Assembly (NCBI GenBank): GCA_965225915.1
Contig: OZ245326.1
Span: 3,534,001-3,598,000 of the forward strand
Length of the DNA stretch: 64,000 nt
Source: JAAXHH01 sp965225915
Lineage (GTDB): Bacteria > JAAXHH01
Reading direction: 5' to 3'
Notes under the pieces: generated by a model
Seen by the model: only the letters and a program-made list of their open reading frames with translations
Databases searched by the model: none
Told to the model about the DNA's origin: nothing
Made by a program: the position numbers and the translations under genes
In this document: positions 8,801 through 17,501 of the stretch, piece after piece
How positions within the stretch are numbered: position 1 is the stretch's first letter
Layout: the number at the start of each line of letters is the position of its first letter

Positions 8801-10020
8801 GGGCGTTCTCTGTCCAGATGTACGTCCGGATGCTTGGCGATGATTTCGTTGATGGCATTGATGAATCGGTCGATGTCGTCGTACGAGTCGTAGAAGTGCG
8901 TGGACACCCGGAAAAACGAGAGACCGTTCGCCTTATTGGAGGTGACCTCGATCTTGTAATCGGTCCAGAGATACTGGCAAACCTTGGGGAGATCGATTCC
9001 ATTTATCGAAAAACTGGATATGAACCCGGACATAGATTCGTCCATGGGGATCGTGAGACGGGCTCCCCGGATTCGTTCAACCGCTTGCGCTTTCAAGTAC
9101 CGGGCCAGGCCGAGGCAATAGGGCCGTATTCTGCTTTCCCAGCCAATTTCCAGCTGGTAGTCGATAGCGTCTCCCAGGCAGGCATGGTGGGTCAGGTCCC
9201 GGGTCCCGTTGACATCGTAGCGACTGGCCGCATCCGTTTCGCGCATGTTGTGGCCGATCACCACGGGACGTATCTTGTTCTGGTACTTGGCATCCATGTA
9301 AAGAAACCCCACCCCCTTGGGAGCCAGCAGCCACTTGTGGGAGCTGCTGGCATAGAAGTCACACCCGACTTCGGAAAGGTTCAGGGGGACCATGCCGACG
9401 GCGTGGGCACCGTCCACCATGGCCACGGCCCCATGGGCGTGGGTCAAACGGGTCAGTTCCGTGATGGGGGCGACGAGTCCGGTCGTAAAGTACACGTGAC
9501 TGAATACCACGACGCGGGTGTTGTCCGTGAATCCCGCCTCGTAAGCATCAACGATGTCCTGGGGCGAGGACGGCGGAGTGGGCAGAGAAATGTAGTTCAG
9601 GTTCAGTCCGTCGCGCTTGGCAAGCCACTCCCACAGGGCGCGAACGGCTGGATACTCCTGGTCGCTGAGAAGCACGTCGCTGCCGCGTTCCCAGATCAGG
9701 CCCTGGCCTGGAATGTTCATACCCATCGTCGTATTCAGGACGAGGGCTATCCGGTCCGGGGTGGTCCCCACGAACTTGGCCAGCTTTTCCCTGGAAGTCT
9801 CCATCATGGGACCGAGAAGGTCTCCGTATCTGCGGTGAAGCGGGTCCGCCTCGAATTCCCGCATCAATTCGATAATGCGTTCTATGACCGGTTTGGCGGA
9901 GGGGCCCACCGAACCTCCCTGCAGGTAGGTAACGTCGTCCATCAGGTAAAACTGGTTTCTTATCTCCGACCAGTAAGCGGCTTGATCGGCAGAAATGGGA
10001 TGCCTGGATTGGGTGGTCAT
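8797..10020 (-). CDS. Class V aminotransferase, isopenicillin-N-epimerase/cysteine-desulfurase-like
   Basis: A 407-residue PLP enzyme of the class V group that contains isopenicillin N epimerase, kynureninase-like enzymes and SufS-like desulfurases. YLQGGSVGP near residue 35 is the substrate-loop start. D203 (in VDGAHAVGMVP) and K229 (in SSSHKWLLAPKGVGFLY) are the predicted PLP contacts. No active-site cysteine loop typical of desulfurases is evident, so an aminotransferase or epimerase role is more likely. It is the first gene of the operon and is co-translated with the alanine-glyoxylate-type enzyme. A third relative, Tat-exported, is at 42712. Transcription comes from the promoter at 10078-10106. 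Confidence 0.82.
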   Translation of the reverse strand: MTTQSRHPISADQAAYWSEIRNQFYLMDDVTYLQGGSVGPSAKPVIERIIELMREFEADPLHRRYGDLLGPMMETSREKLAKFVGTTPDRIALVLNTTMGMNIPGQGLIWERGSDVLLSDQEYPAVRALWEWLAKRDGLNLNYISLPTPPSSPQDIVDAYEAGFTDNTRVVVFSHVYFTTGLVAPITELTRLTHAHGAVAMVDGAHAVGMVPLNLSEVGCDFYASSSHKWLLAPKGVGFLYMDAKYQNKIRPVVIGHNMRETDAASRYDVNGTRDLTHHACLGDAIDYQLEIGWESRIRPYCLGLARYLKAQAVERIRGARLTIPMDESMSGFISSFSINGIDLPKVCQYLWTDYKIEVTSNKANGLSFFRVSTHFYDSYDDIDRFINAINEIIAKHPDVHLDRERP

Positions 10021-10077
10021 AGGTTGTCCCCAAAAGAGTGAGCTGACAGATAAGGAACGATATCAGACAACTCGTCT

Positions 10078-10106
10078 ATACTACAGGGCTCCCAGGAAGG
10101 TGTCAA
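10078..10106 (-). promoter_or_regulatory. Promoter of the two-gene aminotransferase operon
   Basis: On the minus strand TTGACA (10106-10101), a 17-bp spacer and TAGTAT (10083-10078). The predicted start near 10071 gives a leader of about 50 nt before the ATG at 10020. Confidence 0.7.
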
Positions 10107-10199
10107 GGCGATATGGATCGGGCCGGAGGACATGATAACACAGGATCAGACCCGCGTGCGGCCCCAGGTTTCAAACGCGTTCGTCCCGCCAGAAAACGC

Positions 10200-10227
10200 T
10201 TGTCAACATGATGGAAGATCCTAACTT
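10200..10227 (+). promoter_or_regulatory. Possible promoter for the HpcH/HpaI aldolase gene
   Basis: TTGTCA (10200-10205), a 16-bp spacer and TAACTT (10222-10227). The match is fair but not perfect. It lies about 80 bp before an ATG that has a strong AAAAAGGAG ribosome-binding site. Confidence 0.35.
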
Positions 10228-10307
10228 GTTCTGGATTGATAATCCACCCGAAGTCGTTATGGCAAAGAAGGTAACCTGAACTGGAATAAAAAAGGAGAAA
10301 TCAGAAG

Positions 10308-11066
10308 ATGCGGGGAAACCGGGTATTAACAAAAATAAGAGCTGGTGAAGTCGCGCACGTGATCGGCGGCCACAGCCACACGGCGAATTCCATCGATTTC
10401 ATGGGGCAGTTTGGATTTGACGGCTACTGGATCGAGGGAGAGCACGGAGACATTACTTTCGACCGGATCGGTGACGTGTCCCGCGCCTGCGACCTGTGGA
10501 ACATGGCGTCGGTGATGCGGGTGCATGCCAACGAGACCGGGTTGATCGGTCGTACGCTGGACTGCGGAGTCAGTGGATTGGTCGTCCCTCATGTGAGCAG
10601 CGCCGAGGCGGCGGAACGGGTGGTGCGTTCCAGCAGGTTCGCGCCAGCCGGCATGCGCGGTATGTACTTCAATCGCCGGGGATACGGCACCGATAATCGC
10701 GAGTTCATCGCGAAGGTGAACGATGAGATTCTCGTCGTTGTCCTCATAGAGGAAATGGAGGCGGTAGAAAACCTGGACGAGATTCTCGCCGTGGACCATA
10801 TCGATGTTTTCTTCGTCGCCCCGGGTGACCTGGCGCAGACCATGGGGTATCCGGGACAGATGTATCTTCCCGAGGTTAAAAAGGTCGTTTCCGACACCCT
10901 CGCGCGGATCGTTGCGTCCGGTCGGAACGCGGGGTCGCTCGTCGGGGACGAGACATTCGAAGTCCACGCCGAAATCGGTGTCAAGTTCTTCTTCTCCGTA
11001 TATGACAACTGGCTCAGGGCCGGAGCCAAAGCCTACTGGGACAGGGTAACCGCCATGGGGAAATAG
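10308..11066 (+). CDS. HpcH/HpaI-family aldolase
   Basis: A 252-residue class II (metal-dependent) aldolase of the HpcH/HpaI/citrate-lyase family. Visible family features are YWIEGEHGD (about 40-48) and VMRVHA (about 68-73). The metal site is formed by Glu in VVVLIEEMEAVEN and Asp in FFVAPGDLAQTMG. Members split 2-keto-3-deoxy acids or 4-hydroxy-2-oxo acids to pyruvate plus an aldehyde. This would suit the product of the galactonate-dehydratase-like enzyme at 196-1290, although the two are 9 kb apart and separately transcribed. It is convergent with the ornithine-cyclodeaminase-like gene, 13 bp away. The start is well supported by AAAAAGGAGAAATC. Confidence 0.85.
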   Translation: MRGNRVLTKIRAGEVAHVIGGHSHTANSIDFMGQFGFDGYWIEGEHGDITFDRIGDVSRACDLWNMASVMRVHANETGLIGRTLDCGVSGLVVPHVSSAEAAERVVRSSRFAPAGMRGMYFNRRGYGTDNREFIAKVNDEILVVVLIEEMEAVENLDEILAVDHIDVFFVAPGDLAQTMGYPGQMYLPEVKKVVSDTLARIVASGRNAGSLVGDETFEVHAEIGVKFFFSVYDNWLRAGAKAYWDRVTAMGK

Positions 11067-11079
11067 ACGCGCGCCGGAT

Positions 11080-12027
11080 TCAACCGATCTGCCGGCCAGC
11101 TCCCTCGGTTTTCGCCCGTTCGAACACGACGGCGGCCACGGCCACGTCTTCCACGGCGAGTCCCTGGGATTCAAAGAGCGTAACATCGGCGGGATCAGTG
11201 CGACCGGGCACATGGCCGGCAACCACGTCCGCCAGTTCGTAAACACGGTCCCAGTGCAGGTACCCCATTTCGACTGGTGCGAGCAGGTCGCCGCATTCCA
11301 CCCTGGCCTGCTCCCTGGAGTCGACGGCAACCACCCTTGACCGCCTGACCGTCTCGACATCGATTTCACTGCGCAAGAGCGCGTTGGAACCGGCGGCGTT
11401 CACATGGGTGCCCGTCGACAGCCAGGCGCCTTCCAACACGGGTCGAACGGCGCTGGTGATCGTGATCACGATGTCCGCTTCGGCGACGCACTCCTGGGCC
11501 GTTTCAACGGGATGAACGGGTATCGCCAGGTGTTCGGTCATCTCGCGGCAGAATGTCTCCCGCCTCGACCGGTCCCGCCCGAAGGCTTTAACGGTGGTCA
11601 CGCCGCGCACCCCGCAGACCGCCGCGAGTTGGCTGCGGGCCTGCCATCCCGTGCCGATAACCCCCACGCTGGCCGCGTCTTCCCTGGCCATGTACTTCGT
11701 CGCCACGCCGCTCGCCGCACCTGTGCGCATCTGGCCCAGCCGGTCCGCTTCGATCGTGGCCAGCAGATCGCCCGTATCCGCCTTGAAGAGCAACACCACG
11801 AACCGCGCGCCGTGCCGTGTGGTCGTGTACGCTTTCAACCCGGTGACGTTCAATCCCGGGATACCACCCGACATGACGTGGAGCGTATGTCCCGGTAGCC
11901 GTACCCTGGAACGGGGGATGTTAACCGCCGATCCCGTTCCAAGATTGCGGAATGAGTCGTCTACGGCGCATATCGCTTCGTCCATGGACAGCAACCTGCC
12001 CACTTCATCTTCCGTGATGTATAGCAT
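11080..12027 (-). CDS. Ornithine cyclodeaminase / mu-crystallin family enzyme
   Basis: A 315-residue NAD(P)-dependent enzyme. I use the second in-frame ATG (12027) because a GGAG precedes it and the family begins with LYITEDEV. The N-terminal catalytic domain contains K65 in NVTGLKAYTTT and the RTGAASGVATKYMA stretch. The Rossmann domain has GVIGTGWQARSQL at about 123-135, followed by ADIVITITS. The usual acidic GSD/P motif is here AAGSNALLRSEID. The family includes ornithine cyclodeaminase, alanine dehydrogenase and ketimine reductases (mu-crystallin); the substrate is not predictable. It is driven leftward from 12159-12188, back to back with the MFS promoter. Confidence 0.85.
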   Translation of the reverse strand: MLYITEDEVGRLLSMDEAICAVDDSFRNLGTGSAVNIPRSRVRLPGHTLHVMSGGIPGLNVTGLKAYTTTRHGARFVVLLFKADTGDLLATIEADRLGQMRTGAASGVATKYMAREDAASVGVIGTGWQARSQLAAVCGVRGVTTVKAFGRDRSRRETFCREMTEHLAIPVHPVETAQECVAEADIVITITSAVRPVLEGAWLSTGTHVNAAGSNALLRSEIDVETVRRSRVVAVDSREQARVECGDLLAPVEMGYLHWDRVYELADVVAGHVPGRTDPADVTLFESQGLAVEDVAVAAVVFERAKTEGAGRQIG

Positions 12028-12158
12028 GGATCTGCTCCGTTCGATTGAATACACGGTTTCCGGGATGTTGTTGCGTCAAGCCGCTCGCAACCTATAAACG
12101 CCTGGACATCCCAATGTGTTGTTTGCCGGGTCGAGAGTGGTGGATGACCGCAACCGCC

Positions 12159-12188
12159 ATGTTATCCGGTCCGTCAACCGGGTGTCAA
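12159..12188 (-). promoter_or_regulatory. Promoter with embedded palindrome for the ornithine-cyclodeaminase-like gene
   Basis: On the minus strand TTGACA (12188-12183), an 18-bp spacer and TAACAT (12164-12159). The spacer holds the inverted repeat CCGGT-N6-ACCGG (12166-12181). A near copy of this spacer is found in the promoter at 1338-1366, so a shared repressor or activator is plausible. The leader is about 125 nt. Confidence 0.6.
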
Positions 12189-12228
12189 GACCTAAGTCCC
12201 GGTTCACTGCGAGTCCGGGACGTGTACC

Positions 12229-12256
12229 TTGACAGCATCGGTGGGCATGATATCTT
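12229..12256 (+). promoter_or_regulatory. Promoter of the MFS gene, near-leaderless
   Basis: TTGACA (12229-12234), a 16-bp spacer and TATCTT (12251-12256). The start of transcription would fall at about 12263, only about four bases before ATG 12267. No Shine-Dalgarno sequence is visible there, so the message is probably leaderless or nearly so. Confidence 0.5.
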
Positions 12257-12266
12257 CAACATCGTC

Positions 12267-13502
12267 ATGTCCCTATCCCTCCAAACGGTCCGTGACCGGT
12301 TCCCCGCACTCCAATACCGCGATTTCCGTCTCCTGTGGTTCGGCCAGGTCGTTTCGCTCACCGGGTCCCGTATGCAGCAGACGGCCATACTCTGGCATAT
12401 GTATCAATTGACCGAATCCGCGTATGCCCTTGGCGCGATGGCGGTTATAAGACTCATACCATTACTTTTATTTTCCCCGCTCGCTGGGGTCATCACCGAC
12501 ACCCATGATCGCCGCCGCGTGCTGCTATTGGCGCAATGCGGCCTCGCACTCATCAGCACGACGCTGGCATGGATCACGTGGTCAAGCCACGATTCGGCCA
12601 CCACGCTGTACGTGATTACGGCCATCAGCGCGGGTATCGGTTGTTTCAGCAACCCGGCCAAAACCGCCATGATTCCGAACCTGGTAGACCGCCGTCATCT
12701 CGCCAACGCCATGAGCATCAACATCACCGCCTCTCATGTCGCATCTGTATCCGGACCGGGCATAGCCGGGCTGCTCCTGGCCACGGGCTCTATCGCGACC
12801 GTTTACTGGATCAACACGGTATCTTTTGTTTTCATGATCATCCCGATACTCATGATGCATTCGGACCACAGGAACATCGGCGGCGTGGCAAGGGTCAGCT
12901 TCGCCGCGGCCCTCGAAGGACTCCGTTTCATCCGGCGTTCAACCATCATCCGGTCCGCGATGCTGCTGGATTTCACCGCCACGTTCTTTGCTTCCGCGAC
13001 CTCGCTGCTGCCGATTTTCGCCCTGGAAGTGCTGGGCGTGGACGAACGCGGATACGGCTTGCTCTCTGCGGCTCCTGCGGCAGGCGCCGTGCTGATCGGT
13101 ACGCTGATGTCGACCTTCCCGACCCTATCCGGCCAGGGCCGGCTGTTGTTCAGGGCGGTGGCCTTATATGGTATGGCGACCATTGTATTCGGCGCATCGA
13201 CCAGTTTCTGGCTCACCTTCGCGGCCCTATTCCTGACCGGCGCCTTCGACACGGTGAGCATGGTACTGCGCCATACCGTCATGCAGTTGTCGACCCCAGA
13301 CGAGCTGCGCGGCCGCATGACTTCGGTGAACATGATCTTCGTCACGGGCGGCCCCAGGCTCGGTGAGGCCGAAGCGGGACTGGTGGCGGGACTCGCCGGC
13401 GCGCCGTTCTCCGTGGTCGCGGGTGGAATCGGCTGCGTGGTGGCCGTTGCCCTGATCGCCTGGCGTTCTCCCGTCCTGAGACGATATGACGGCCAGCGAT
13501 GA
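12267..13502 (+). CDS. MFS transporter (EntS-like exporter type)
   Basis: A 411-residue major facilitator with about 12 membrane helices. I start at ATG 12267; the frame is open further upstream, but that part overlaps the divergent promoters and reads as non-coding. The N-terminal FPALQYRDFRLLWFGQVVSL is typical of the MFS_3 group (enterobactin exporter EntS and relatives). The loop between helices 2 and 3 reads GVITDTHDRRRVL, the expected G-x3-D-x2-R-R-x variant. Late in the protein, HTVMQLSTPDELRGRMTSVN is another group hallmark. It probably exports a small molecule. An amidohydrolase follows 22 bp later with its own strong ribosome-binding site. Confidence 0.88.
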   Translation: MSLSLQTVRDRFPALQYRDFRLLWFGQVVSLTGSRMQQTAILWHMYQLTESAYALGAMAVIRLIPLLLFSPLAGVITDTHDRRRVLLLAQCGLALISTTLAWITWSSHDSATTLYVITAISAGIGCFSNPAKTAMIPNLVDRRHLANAMSINITASHVASVSGPGIAGLLLATGSIATVYWINTVSFVFMIIPILMMHSDHRNIGGVARVSFAAALEGLRFIRRSTIIRSAMLLDFTATFFASATSLLPIFALEVLGVDERGYGLLSAAPAAGAVLIGTLMSTFPTLSGQGRLLFRAVALYGMATIVFGASTSFWLTFAALFLTGAFDTVSMVLRHTVMQLSTPDELRGRMTSVNMIFVTGGPRLGEAEAGLVAGLAGAPFSVVAGGIGCVVAVALIAWRSPVLRRYDGQR

Positions 13503-13524
13503 CGCGGTTCAAAAAGGAGACGCT

Positions 13525-14376
13525 ATGATCTACGACGTTCATTCACACGCCTGGAGGTATCCCGATCACTTCAACGAAACCTTCCGGAGCCAGGCCATGC
13601 GCATGCGGGGTTACGAACTCGACTGGACGCCGGACTACGCGAATTATCTTGCTGCAGCTCAGACCGCCGGCAAGCCTTTAAAGACCGTTGTATTCGGTGG
13701 TAAGGCGAAGCTATCGGGGTTGTGGACGCCCGACAGTTACGTGGCGTCGTACTGTGCCGGGTACCCCGATCATACGATCCCCTTCATGTCGCTGGATCCC
13801 ACCCAGAGGGGCTGGCGGGAAGAGATGATCGAAGGCCGGGAACACCTGGGCATGCGGGGCATCAAGCTCCTTCCCATGTACGCCGGGTTTTACCCGCAGG
13901 ATCCCGAACACGACGATCTGTGGCGCTACGCAGTCCATAACGACCTGCCGGTGCTGTTGCACACCGGTACCACCTTCGTGGACCAGGCCCCCCTGGATTG
14001 CACCTTGCCCAGGCACCTGGATGCGGTCGCGATCAGGTATCCGGACTGCAGGATCATCATGGCTCACCTCGGACATCCCTACGAAGGAGAAACCGTGGCG
14101 GTCATACGCAAGCATCCCAACGTGTACGCCGATGTATCCGCGCTGCACTACCGCCCCTTCCAGTTCTATCACAGTCTTATGCTCGTCCAGGAATACGGGG
14201 TATGGAACAAGCTGCTGTTCGGCACCGACTACCCCGTCACAACGGTAGACGATTCACTGCGTGATCTGCGCGGCCTGAACGGCATGCTCGAGGGCACGGC
14301 CCTGCCCAGGTTGGACGTAGATGAAATGGAAGCGATGATTCACAGGGACACGGGTGGGATCCTGGGCATCGGTTGA
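13525..14376 (+). CDS. Amidohydrolase-2 family metal-dependent hydrolase/decarboxylase
   Basis: A 283-residue TIM-barrel hydrolase. The start at ATG 13525 is chosen because AAAAAGGAGACGCT precedes it and the family HxH motif follows at once (H6 and H8 in YDVHSHAW). Other metal or catalytic residues are His in PVLLHTGTTF, His in IIMAHLGHPY and Asp in LFGTDYPV. This is the pattern of amidohydrolase_2 (ACMSD/gamma-resorcylate decarboxylase/lactonase group). The product could be a decarboxylase, a lactonase or a C-C hydrolase; sequence alone does not decide. It is co-directional with the MFS gene and is likely in the same operon. It is convergent with the solute-binding protein gene, with a 54-bp gap. 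Confidence 0.82.
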   Translation: MIYDVHSHAWRYPDHFNETFRSQAMRMRGYELDWTPDYANYLAAAQTAGKPLKTVVFGGKAKLSGLWTPDSYVASYCAGYPDHTIPFMSLDPTQRGWREEMIEGREHLGMRGIKLLPMYAGFYPQDPEHDDLWRYAVHNDLPVLLHTGTTFVDQAPLDCTLPRHLDAVAIRYPDCRIIMAHLGHPYEGETVAVIRKHPNVYADVSALHYRPFQFYHSLMLVQEYGVWNKLLFGTDYPVTTVDDSLRDLRGLNGMLEGTALPRLDVDEMEAMIHRDTGGILGIG

Positions 14377-14430
14377 CCCGTTGGAGCGGTGCCGCCGCGT
14401 TTAAAACCTGCCACACGATGGCCGCGAGCA

Positions 14431-16200
14431 CTATTCTTCACCGGTCAGCCACTGCCAGAACCGGAAGGGTTCCGGTTTCTGTTTTGCAGGATCTTTCAAT
14501 ACATCCCGTGTTATATAAATCTCGGTCTGGAGATTGGACATGAGCTCACCCCGCCAGGCCCGATATCCCCACTTGTTGGGTTCAAGTGCATCTCCCCGAA
14601 TATAGGGCTTCCACATCTGGTTGATCTGGATGTACCATAGAAAAATGCCACCGGCTTCTTCAACCAGGATCCGTTCGGCGTCCTGGTACATGGCCATCCG
14701 ACGTTCGGGATCGCCGACAAGTTCGTTGGCCTGCAGAACGAGGCTTTCGAAACGATCGTTATGCCAGGAGTGCCGGCCGTTCGAAAGCCAGATGGTGAGT
14801 AGGTTGCCGGCATCTATAAAGTCATATTGGTACGGGATCATGCCGAGGGTCAGTTGCCGACTGCTCATGGCGTCCAGGTAGACCTTGCGTTCCACGTTGC
14901 GTACGCCCACGTCGATTTCCAGGTGCTGCTTCAGCATGGCCTGGACCGCCTCAGCGGCCGTTCGTATGTTGGCGGCTTCTCCGCGCAACCAGATGTTTAC
15001 CTCCGGAAAACCGCGACCGCCGGGATAGCCGGCTTCGGCGAGGTAGCGACGGGCGAGTTCAGGATCGATTTGTTGCAGCGGCGCCAGCGCCTCCGAGTTG
15101 GAACCCGGGAAACCGGGCGGCAGCATAGAAGAGGCCGGTATACCCACGTCCCGCATGGCCGATTTCATGATGGCTTCGACATCGATGGCATGGGCGAAGG
15201 CGCGGCGCACACGTATATCGCTGAACGGCGGGTTGAAGGTATCCAACATCAGGTAATACGTGGCGAAATCGGTATAGGTGTTGAGTTGCGCGCGCATCTT
15301 CGGGGCCGCCTTGATCCGGTTGATCTCCGCCTGGTTGGTCAAGGGGATGTAGTCTACCTCGCCGGCTTCGTATGCCGAGAGGAACTGGGGCGGTACTGCG
15401 AGATTGTAGAGTTTGGCCACGACGCGTTCCAGCATAGGCCTCGTGGGACCCCGGTAATTCTGATTGATTCCCAGTACAATGCGGTCGCCCTTGAGCCATT
15501 CAACCAGACGGTAAGGACCACTGCCGAAGTGCGTTTCCGGTCGGGTCGCCCATTCTGGACCGTATTTCTTGAACAGGTGGGTCGGGGTCACCCAGCTCTT
15601 GGCGAGCAGGAGCGGCAGGTAGGGCGTGGGACGCTCCGTCGTGAACGTCAGGATGTGATCATCGAGGGCCTTGACCCCGAGGGAATCGAGCGGTAGACGC
15701 CCACCCACGACGTCGGTCCAGTTCTTGATGGCGCGGAAGTACCATTCAAAGTCGAAACCCGTCTCCGGATTCGCCCATCGATGGAACGTGGCCTCGAAGT
15801 CGTGGGCCGTCAGCGGATGACCGTCGGCGAAGATCATCCCCTCGCGAATCTGGTACGTCCACGTCAGCCCGTCGTCGGATAACTCCCACCTGGTGGCACC
15901 GGCCGGGATCAGGTTGAAGTGACGGTCCACTCGGGTCAGCGGTTCGGCCACCAGCCCCACGCCCCATGCCTGCTTATAGGTGGCTGTGGCCCGGTCCAGG
16001 TACCTGTTGTCCGGTGAAAACTGCGTGAGGACCTGGAATTCCGGCGGTGCCGCGTCGGGAGGAAGGGTGATGCCCAGGGAGTTTACGTATCGTTCCGTCC
16101 CCTCGGCTTCCCGCCCTTCGTTATCCTGCAGCGCGAGGACGGAGAGGCTGGACAGGACGACGGCCACCCCGAGCAAGGACAGTAAAGCCGCTGGACGCAT
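14431..16200 (-). CDS. Family-5 (oligopeptide/nickel type) ABC solute-binding protein
   Basis: A 589-residue secreted binding protein. The start is ATG 16200, preceded by GAGAGG; a signal sequence with a hydrophobic core (ALLSLLGVAVVLSSLSVLAL) follows immediately. The SBP_bac_5 signatures are present: EPLTRVDRHFNLIP, WELSDDGLTWTYQIREG, HPLTAHDFEATFHRW and later DIRVRRAFAHAIDVEAI. Such proteins bind oligopeptides, opines or glycosides in the periplasm and deliver them to an ABC permease. No permease or ATPase gene is adjacent: the neighbours are an amidohydrolase and an aldo/keto reductase. It either serves a permease elsewhere or has a sensing role. The promoter is at 16301-16329. Confidence 0.88.
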   Translation of the reverse strand: MRPAALLSLLGVAVVLSSLSVLALQDNEGREAEGTERYVNSLGITLPPDAAPPEFQVLTQFSPDNRYLDRATATYKQAWGVGLVAEPLTRVDRHFNLIPAGATRWELSDDGLTWTYQIREGMIFADGHPLTAHDFEATFHRWANPETGFDFEWYFRAIKNWTDVVGGRLPLDSLGVKALDDHILTFTTERPTPYLPLLLAKSWVTPTHLFKKYGPEWATRPETHFGSGPYRLVEWLKGDRIVLGINQNYRGPTRPMLERVVAKLYNLAVPPQFLSAYEAGEVDYIPLTNQAEINRIKAAPKMRAQLNTYTDFATYYLMLDTFNPPFSDIRVRRAFAHAIDVEAIMKSAMRDVGIPASSMLPPGFPGSNSEALAPLQQIDPELARRYLAEAGYPGGRGFPEVNIWLRGEAANIRTAAEAVQAMLKQHLEIDVGVRNVERKVYLDAMSSRQLTLGMIPYQYDFIDAGNLLTIWLSNGRHSWHNDRFESLVLQANELVGDPERRMAMYQDAERILVEEAGGIFLWYIQINQMWKPYIRGDALEPNKWGYRAWRGELMSNLQTEIYITRDVLKDPAKQKPEPFRFWQWLTGEE

Positions 16201-16300
16201 ATACCCGGCCTCTCGCAGGATGACCGTGGGAAGATGGAGTTGGAGCAACCGCCCTGTCCCTCAAACCGCTGCCAGGACGTTGCATTGAAGTCGATGGTAG

Positions 16301-16329
16301 ATCTTACGGAAATCACGGGAGGCTGTCAA
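16301..16329 (-). promoter_or_regulatory. Promoter of the solute-binding protein gene
   Basis: On the minus strand a perfect TTGACA (16329-16324), a 17-bp spacer and TAAGAT (16306-16301). The boxes are identical to those of the MscS promoter at 2596-2624. The leader is about 95 nt. Confidence 0.75.
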
Positions 16330-16475
16330 CCGTTCATCCCGGATTTCCGATGATAAAACAGGTGACAGAACGTAGGCAATCCTTTACTCTATACTGGTCC
16401 TGAACAAGACGAAGCCGCTTCCCACCGCAGACAACGCGGAGCCAACGAAGCGGAGTCCACAGAAAGGAAAACAGC

Positions 16476-17495
16476 ATGCCTATCGCCACCAGACAACTGG
16501 GAACCACCGGTGCCCGCGTAACCGAACTGGGATTCGGTACCGCGCCTCTTGGAGACCTGTTCCAGCCGGTCACGGACGCAAAGTCCCGCAGCACGCTGCG
16601 GGCGGCGTGGAAGGCCGGAATCCGCTACTACGACACTTCACCATGGTATGGATACGGGAAGAGCGAATTGAGACTGGGCGAGTTTCTGCGCCAGAAAAGC
16701 CACGGTTCATTCTTGGTTTCCACCAAGGTCGGCCGCGTATTCAAGGCGACGCGGGATCTGAAGAACTTCGAATACGGGTTCTGGTGCGGAGGACTGCCCT
16801 TCGATCACGTCTATGATTACAGTTACGACGGCATCATGCGATCCTACGAAGACAGCCTCATCCGCTTCGGGATTCACCGGGTCGACCTGTTGTTGATTCA
16901 TGACCTGGATCCATTCTATCACAACGAGCCCCAGATCCAGGCCTATCTCAATCAGTTGTTCACCAGCGGTTGGCGCGCGCTTGCGGAACTCAAGATTTCC
17001 GGTGACATCACGGGCGTGGGCGCCGGCCTGAACAAGACGGGGATGATGCTGCGTTTCCTGGAATTGATGCCTCTGGATTTCTTCATAGTCGCCATGCCTT
17101 ACACGCTGCTGAACCAGGACGCCCTCGACCGGGAACTGCCCCGCTGCCTGGAGGACGGGATCGGTATCGTGATCGGCGCCGTTTTCGCATCGGGCATCCT
17201 GGTAACCGGACCGACGGAAACATCAACCTACGGATATATGCCCGCGACACCGGAGATTATGGAGAAGACCCGTCGCATTCAGGCTGTCTGCGAGCGGCGC
17301 GGCGTGCCCCTTGCCGCAGCCGCCCTGCAGTTTCCGTTATTCCATCCGGCCGTCGCATCCGTCATCCCCGGAGCGATCAAACCGGAGTACGTCGAATCGA
17401 ACATATCCCATTATCAACACCCCATACCAGTGGACCTGTGGGCCGAGTTGAAATCGGACGGGCTGATTCGCGAAGACGCCCCGACTCCAGGGTAA
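16476..17495 (+). CDS. Aldo/keto reductase (aldose/fucose dehydrogenase-like)
   Basis: A 339-residue NAD(P)-dependent oxidoreductase with the complete catalytic tetrad: D53 and Y58 (in YDTSPWYGYGKSE), K84 (in STKVGR) and H142 (in LLLIHDLD). The opening RQLGTTGARVTELGFGTAPLG and the pyridoxal/L-fucose-dehydrogenase-like WYGYGKSELRLG point to the AKR branch containing D-threo-aldose 1-dehydrogenase. It is the first gene of a rightward run with a TauE/SafE permease (6 bp later), a sulfatase and an MFS carrier. The run looks like a small uptake and oxidation unit for a sulfated sugar; that is inference. A TATACT box at 16391-16396 lacks a good -35. Confidence 0.87.
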   Translation: MPIATRQLGTTGARVTELGFGTAPLGDLFQPVTDAKSRSTLRAAWKAGIRYYDTSPWYGYGKSELRLGEFLRQKSHGSFLVSTKVGRVFKATRDLKNFEYGFWCGGLPFDHVYDYSYDGIMRSYEDSLIRFGIHRVDLLLIHDLDPFYHNEPQIQAYLNQLFTSGWRALAELKISGDITGVGAGLNKTGMMLRFLELMPLDFFIVAMPYTLLNQDALDRELPRCLEDGIGIVIGAVFASGILVTGPTETSTYGYMPATPEIMEKTRRIQAVCERRGVPLAAAALQFPLFHPAVASVIPGAIKPEYVESNISHYQHPIPVDLWAELKSDGLIREDAPTPG

Positions 17496-17501
17496 CCGTC
17501 G

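Noticed and set aside
8818..10041. A 407-codon open frame on the plus strand opposite the epimerase-like aminotransferase
   Set aside because: It mirrors the real gene on the other strand, matches no known fold, and the minus-strand protein has clear PLP motifs.
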